Positions 57,980 through 64,000 of a stretch of 64,000 nucleotides of DNA are shown in pieces. The notes below the pieces were generated by a model. That model did not search any database and was not told where the DNA came from. It saw only the letters and a list, made by a program, of their open reading frames with translations. This stretch comes from Microcebus murinus. Its lineage: Eukaryota > Chordata > Mammalia > Primates > Cheirogaleidae. Position numbers and translations under genes: made by a program. Within the stretch, counting starts at the first letter, position 1; every line of letters begins with the position of its first letter. The stretch spans positions 85,232,001-85,296,000 of the forward strand of contig NC_134108.1 in NCBI RefSeq assembly GCF_040939455.1, given 5' to 3'.

Positions 57980-60900
57980 AAGCTTTCATTGTAGTGTGTG
58001 ACATCTTCAGGTTAGCTTTTGTAGCACTAATGAAACTATATAAGGAGTAATTTAGAAAGATGTTTACTTGTATTTATATCCATGAACGAAAAATAATCCA
58101 TTTTAAAATGAATAGATGTTATATTGGTGACCTGGACCAATATTTTAACTTTTTAACTTTTGCCAAAACTTCTATCAATATTTAGGTGCTGTGTGAGTCC
58201 TATGTGATATATATTAAATGTTGGATATTATTAGAACATATTCAAAGCATTTCCTTATTAAAATGTCCAGTGTTCATTTTTTTTATATTTGGTGCTCTAC
58301 TTAAATGATTTGTGACAATTATATATAACAGTGAAGCATAGAGAACATAGAATAAAAAATCTTTACTAATAAGAAAAGCAGTTATTTTCTCTGCTTTTTA
58401 AATTCATCATCAGATGAAATTTTGGAAGATCAAATTATCTTATAAAACTTTTTAAGAGATTTTATCCTTGGTATTATCCATAAACTTTTTCAGTTTGATT
58501 TTAAATGGTCATAAGTTTTCAGCAGTTAGGTTAAGATATGGGACCCTATTCTAGTCATAAAGAGTTCTCAAATTTGTAGAATGTTAAAAAAACAATTCTG
58601 GTGGCAATTATATTTTTGAAGGTGGAAAGGGTAACTACAATTATTTTTGTGACTTTTAATCCTAGCACCATAAATGTATGATCTATCTTGTGCTTAGTAT
58701 AATAGAAAAATTGGAAATATTTATAGACAATGATGGACAATGGAAAGTCTCTTAAGCCATCTTTATAGCCATATCAATTTAATATAGTATACATTTTATA
58801 TAAAATTACATTCTCTTTCATAGTCTTTTTTTCTTCATGAGAAAGTGGTAATTATAACCTGTGTAAACAGATGTGGATTTAACATCTGTTGGTTTTGTGG
58901 GTGGGTTTCAGCTTTCAAAAATCATGGAAACTGTTCCTTTTATAGCATTTTCTGTTTTGCAGCTTTTATTTTGTATTATGTGTATGGGTATATCCTATTT
59001 CCCATATTATTCAATCTTTTTGAAGTCTAAGTCAATATTTTTCCTTTAAGAAAAGGACTTTGTATACATTGTCATTGCTAAAGGGTATAAAGGTATGAAT
59101 GAAATTTCAGTTAAAAACTTTTATTCTGTCAATGTAAATATTGTTTAAGATTTGGGCTTATGCAACTAAATTGTAAGTAAATCTTAACTATTTTAATTTC
59201 AAGCTAATTAAGAATGTGCTACAATAATTTTCTTCACACATATATATGTATGTGTATATAATCATAGAAGATTAAGCTGTATGTTATGTGATTTACCAAT
59301 ATTAAATCTGCAGGAAGCATTTATTAATATCTTTTCAATAATATAAAAAGAAAAATGATAACTTGAATCATTTATATCCTCATATGGAGATGAAAAATTT
59401 GTTGCATAATCCCATCATTGACTTCTTTTTATAATGGTTGCTTGAAATAGGTTTTCATATAAAAGTGGTACTTCAAAGGATATAATATTTTTTAATAAAT
59501 GTAAGACCAACATTAGATGTCAAGGAAGAATTATTGGTGTTCAATAGTACATAGTATTTTTTGTAACACTTGGTTTGGTGAGTCTCCTATTCTATTTTGA
59601 TTTATATTCTGTTCTTCTGATTTATATTTTGGAGAGGTTAGTAGATTTACAGCAAAGTAGCAAGAAGTTCTCACAGTCTCATTCACTCCTGCTAAATATT
59701 TTACAGTTCTACAGAACATGATCTATAAACCATCATCATTTTCAGGAAGGATGTTCCAAAAGAACCAAAGACATGAAAAAAAAACCACCGAAGTTTAATA
59801 TTTTTTATAACATAACAGTAAAGACTATCACAGCATCAGAGTAATTTAAGATAGAATGAGGTTATCCATTCTGTTATGTCGACATAATAGAATCTTCTGC
59901 CAAAATCCTGGCAAGTTAATTAACTTCTTTATTATACTCGTCATAAAGTTGTACATTCTAATGTGGGGAATTTCAGTTAAAATTAATATTCCTTACACAC
60001 AACTCTAAAGTTTTCTTTTGATTTTCAGGCTTTGGGGGTTACATTGCTTTTTGAAGCAATGCAACACAAATTTGATTCCTTGACTGCAGTGTGTTCTTTT
60101 ATGTTCTGATAATACATGTGATACATCCTGTGTCTTCTAAGTTTCTATGGCAGCGGTCAAGACATTATTCTCTTCTTATCTAAGCTCAATATCAAAATAT
60201 TCTCAATATGTATTATTTGACATGGTTTTAAGATAGATCTCTCAAGATCACTATCACATTATCTAAATGTTCTCTAATTTTTACTAAACAAGTTTGTAAA
60301 AACCAAAATTGGAAACAGCATTTCAGATATTGTCTGATTTGCATAGTTGACAATAGAAAATTAATCTTCTTCATACTAAAGAGGTGGTCAGTGACAAACT
60401 TCAGGAATTCAAAGTGTTATGTTTTTCTTAAAATGCTAGGATGGCATTCAGTCAATGAAATCATTCTGTTAACCAAATAAAATTGCTTTTGTCCTTACAA
60501 AATGCTCAACTATATTCTCCCTCCTGTTTCTACTTGAATAGCTGGTTGCCATATTAGGTATATAAAATAGTGAATGGTTTAATAGAAAATTGGGATTTTT
60601 TTTACATTTAAGAAAAACATCATTCATATTTTATTTCAACAACTTAAACATAATTAGTGTTAAAATATAGGTGTATTCTAGTTTATTTTCCCCTTTCCAG
60701 ATAGTAGGATAACCAATAACATAGTCTTTGAGAATCTCCAAATAATAATTTATTAGTGAACTGTCTTTTAACCTTTTAACACATGTTTGTTCCTCTGTGT
60801 TAACTCAAAATTTCTCTTGAGCAAGAAGTTTAGATAGTGTTTGCATGGGCATATTTTTGATTATCAGCTAACTTTCAACAGGATTTCCAAAATACTTACA

Positions 60901-61290
60901 TTCTAATTTTTAAAAACATGAGGCTGGACAAAGATTTTCTGTAACTCAAGTTACCTTCTATGAGTTAATAGACTGATTTATCTTATGATTAATTTAATAA
61001 AATGTTCAAAGTTTTATGAAAGTAAATTATCAACTCCATTGTAAAAAGGAACAATTTCGTGAATATTAGAGCACTATGTGAGAATAAGATTTGGCATTAA
61101 AAATCAGTTTGCCATTTGCTCTGTCCCTAAGATTTACACAAAAAAGGTAAACTAAACTCTTGGGGCTTTGGCAAATTTCTATAATCATATATCTGATATT
61201 GTGCTATTACGTAGTTTCTAAATTGATATCATTCTGCAAACACAATATTCATGGTATATAATACTTCTTTGTAAAATTAGTGTAAAGTAA
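57980..61290. other. AT-rich DNA, nothing recognised
   Basis: 3.3 kb in which I can name no element. A short TA/TG run lies near 59,238-59,260. No coding evidence. Confidence 0.4.
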
Positions 61291-61294
61291 ATTA

Positions 61295-62465
61295 AAACAA
61301 CTTTTTTAAAATTTCAATAGATTTAGGAAGTACAAGTGATTTTGGTTGCATGGATGAATTGTATGGTGGAGAAATCTAGGCTTTTAGTGTACCCATCAGC
61401 TGAATAGTGTACATTGTACCCAATAGGTAATTTTTCATCCCTTACCCAGCTTCCTCCCTCTGCACTTCTGAGTTGCCATTGTCCATTATACCATGACCCT
61501 GTGTACCCATTGTTTAGCTCCCACTTATAAGTGAGACCATGCAGTATTTGGTTTTCTGTTCCTGATATACTTCACTTAAAATAATGGCCTCCAGTTCTAT
61601 CCAAGCTGTAACCAACATTATTTTATTCTTTTTTTATGGCTGAGAAGTATTCACGTGAAATGGATATATGTATATTCTTTATCAAATAAATGGTTGATGG
61701 GCACTCAGATTGATTCCATATCTTTGCAATTGTTAATTCTGCAGTGTTAAACAAATCAGTGCATGTGGCTTTTTAAAAAAATACTTCGTTTCCTTTGGAT
61801 ATATACCCAGTAGTAATGAGATTGCTGATTTGAATGATAGATCTATATTTAGTCCTTTAAGAAAGCTCCATACTGTTTTCCATAGACGTTGTACTTATTT
61901 ACATTCCCACCAACAGTGTATAAGCATTCCCTTTTCACCACATCCATGACAGCATCTATTGTTTTGTGTCTTTTTAATAATTGTCATTCTGACAGGGGTA
62001 ATGTGGTCTCTCATAGTAATTTTGATTTGTATTTCCCTGATGATTACTGCTGTTGACCATTTTTTCATAAATTTATTGGCCATTTTTATATCTTCTTTTG
62101 AAAAATGTCTGTTAATGTTTTTCCCCACTTTTTAATGGGTTTGTTTTTTTCTTGTTGCCTTGTTTGAGTTCCTTGTAGATTCTGGATATTAGTCCTTTGT
62201 TGAATATATAGTTTGTAAATATTTTTTCCCATTATGTAGATTATTTATTGACTCTGTTGATCATTTTTTTTTGCTGTGCAGAAACTTTTTAGTTTAATTA
62301 AGGCCCATTAGTTTATTTTTTGCTTTTGTTGCATTTGCTTTTGGGGTCTTAGTCATAATTTCTTTGCCTAGACCAATATTCAGAAGAGTTTTCTCTAGGT
62401 TTTCTTCTAGGATTTTTATTGTTTCATATCTTACATTTCAGTCTTTGAATAAACTGTTTTAAATA
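61295..62465 (-). mobile_element. L1 ORF2 C-terminus and 3' UTR, antisense
   Basis: A 3' UTR-like start ('gtacccatcagctgaatagt', 'cccacttataagtgagacca') leads into antisense ORF2. The minus-strand frame 61,895-62,128 reads FSKEDIKMANKFMKKWSTAV, then [20 protein letters not shown] and [14 protein letters not shown], the conserved L1 ORF2 C-terminal segment. Further ORF2 sequence continues to about 62,465, where the element is truncated. No intact frame remains. Confidence 0.9.
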
Positions 62466-64000
62466 GAATAATGTACATCAAAAGTTATATTGAATAATTT
62501 TCTTCTCAACCTCTTACTACTACTTGTAGCAATGTATAAAATTTTAGAATCTCAAGAAACACTTTAAATGAAAATATTTTAACTTAATTTGTTGGAATTT
62601 TTCAGCTGTAACCTTCATGTAAAATGAATAATGCAATGTGTGAGTGAGGTCAAATGATCCTGTCAATGGTATTTCCCTGGTAGGATGGATATGAGAGTTT
62701 TGTTTATTTGTTCTTTGTGTCAATTGTTTTCATGCATATGACAATCAGTTCCATTTTAGCACCAGAAACTGTCTCACGCAAAACCAAAGTAGTGTACTTT
62801 AGTGCTGGGCTTTTACCAGATATATACAAATATACACCTGGCATGTGGGGCCTTACACTTGAAATACCTTGTATTTCTATCTAACTCCATAAATACAGAT
62901 AGCATACTAGACTGTGTGACATGTAAGTCAAAATGGAAGCTTTGAAAATTTTAAAATAAAGATTTTTGCCTCTGAAAAAGATAAGCTATTAATACAAGAA
63001 TTATTTTACATTACATGGATATTATAGAGATTATTTAATGGATTATCTATTAATAATTCATGACTAAAGTTTGTGTATCTTTCTGGAAAGGGAGAAGATA
63101 TAATTTGTAAGGCCCAGTAATTATGAAATCAAGAATATCTCAGCAGTGTTTTTGAGAAACTGATTTGGTCTGGATTTCTAATTCTACACATACTTTCCTG
63201 AAGCTGCCTAGAACTATTTCAGAGCACAAACTGAAGGAACAGATAATTAGTGACATAGCCTTATAACTCACACAGGCTGTAGAGCTCCTACTCAGTTTTT
63301 AATTAGAATTATGACTAAATTATTCATTGTCTGTGGGAGTTGCCCTAAGGAGAGAAAGTAGCTGAAAGTTTCACAAGATAAGAGAGGAATTTGCCACTTA
63401 AAATATAAAATTATTTTTAAAAATATGGTGGAAGCTTTTATCATTTGGTGAATCTCATTGGGTCTTAAAATTCATTCCTTGTTTCTGTTACCATTACCAG
63501 ATATTCAAAGATTACAATATGACTTTAAAAATAAGTGATAAGAGAAAATTTATGAATATTTTTGTTTTTAATCTCTCATGTTAAAGGTCATAGATTTCTA
63601 TTGCCTTGCTACTTAGCAGTAATTCAATTTATCCTACCTTAGTATTTGTCTCATATATTAGGATGTAACTACACTTCCTCAGGTTTTCACTATTTTCACA
63701 ATGTTTAAATAAGAGGAGGGAAGCTACTTTTAGTATTTAAGCTATTAAAACTATTTTTGATTTAAACATTTTGGTAACCTTGTAGCAATACATTTGGTAG
63801 TTAGATTCTGACCTTTCAAATTGTCAGATTCCAGTTCATTAAACTGACCTACTTACTGAAATTGTAATAAATTCTTAGAAATTTAAATCACCATCTAGAG
63901 TCACAGAATACTAATATTGCTAGAGCATTTAGCAATTCTTTCACTTTAATTACCACTTTAGTACATCCCTTTTGGTTCAGGAAAATGGTTTATAGTATAA
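62466..64000. other. AT-rich DNA, nothing recognised
   Basis: No repeat or coding signal is recognised to the end of the window. Confidence 0.4.

Overview
This is AT-rich mammalian nuclear DNA in which I found no intact host gene. Everything recognisable is a transposable element, a retrocopy, a pseudogene or simple sequence. The Alu copies point to a strepsirrhine primate (lemur, loris or galago): four of the six carry the extended linker around CCAATTAATTTCTTTCT and 'TAGTTGG' between the two Alu arms, and several L1 tails end in a 'TTGTACCCCC' motif that I associate with strepsirrhine L1. No long ORF looks like a host exon. Those with recognisable protein similarity are a dead mariner transposase, L1 ORF2 ends, a broken C2H2 zinc-finger retrocopy and the tail of a DNA-transposon transposase. 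The window is therefore intergenic or deep intronic.

Layout. 0.9-3.1 kb: an antisense old L1 5' region split by two Alus. 4.4 kb: a 54-bp retrocopy with a 15-bp target-site duplication (TSD). 6 kb: a MER1-type hAT element with an 8-bp TSD. 7.4-8.3 kb: antisense L2 and a MIR. 10.3 kb: a MIR interrupted by a 101-bp palindrome. 12.7 kb and 48.3 kb: two copies of one TA-flanked DNA element that share an acidic reading frame. 16-18.5 kb: L2, an old L1 5' end, L1 3' fragments and a MaLR LTR fragment. 21-23 kb: antisense L1, a candidate LTR and L2. 24.5 kb: another short retrocopy with a 14-bp TSD. 25 kb: L2. 26-27.5 kb: LTR fragment plus zinc-finger pseudogene. 28 kb: L1 3' end. 33-35 kb: L2 with an inverted duplication and an L1 tail, an Alu, and a 65-bp L1 insertion. 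36-42 kb: an L2-rich block invaded by an Alu, a Tc1/mariner-superfamily element and a 1.29-kb mariner. 45-46 kb: a MaLR LTR split by an L1 with a 5' inversion. 50-52 kb: MLT1-like LTR, an Alu inside an Alu, and a MaLR LTR. 54.9-58 kb: L1 ends, a MIR and a duplicated ~110-bp segment. 61.3-62.5 kb: antisense L1.

The most unusual signals are structural. Three inverted duplications (10.4, 33.3 and 40.2 kb) each sit inside an old transposon and look like template-switch scars. There are several very short target-primed insertions with clean TSDs, one Alu that appears to carry a 3' transduction, and a conserved acidic ORF in both copies of the 12.7/48.3-kb element. No cooperating gene system, operon, CRISPR array or RNA gene is present. 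Family names rest on remembered consensus sequences, not on a database search.
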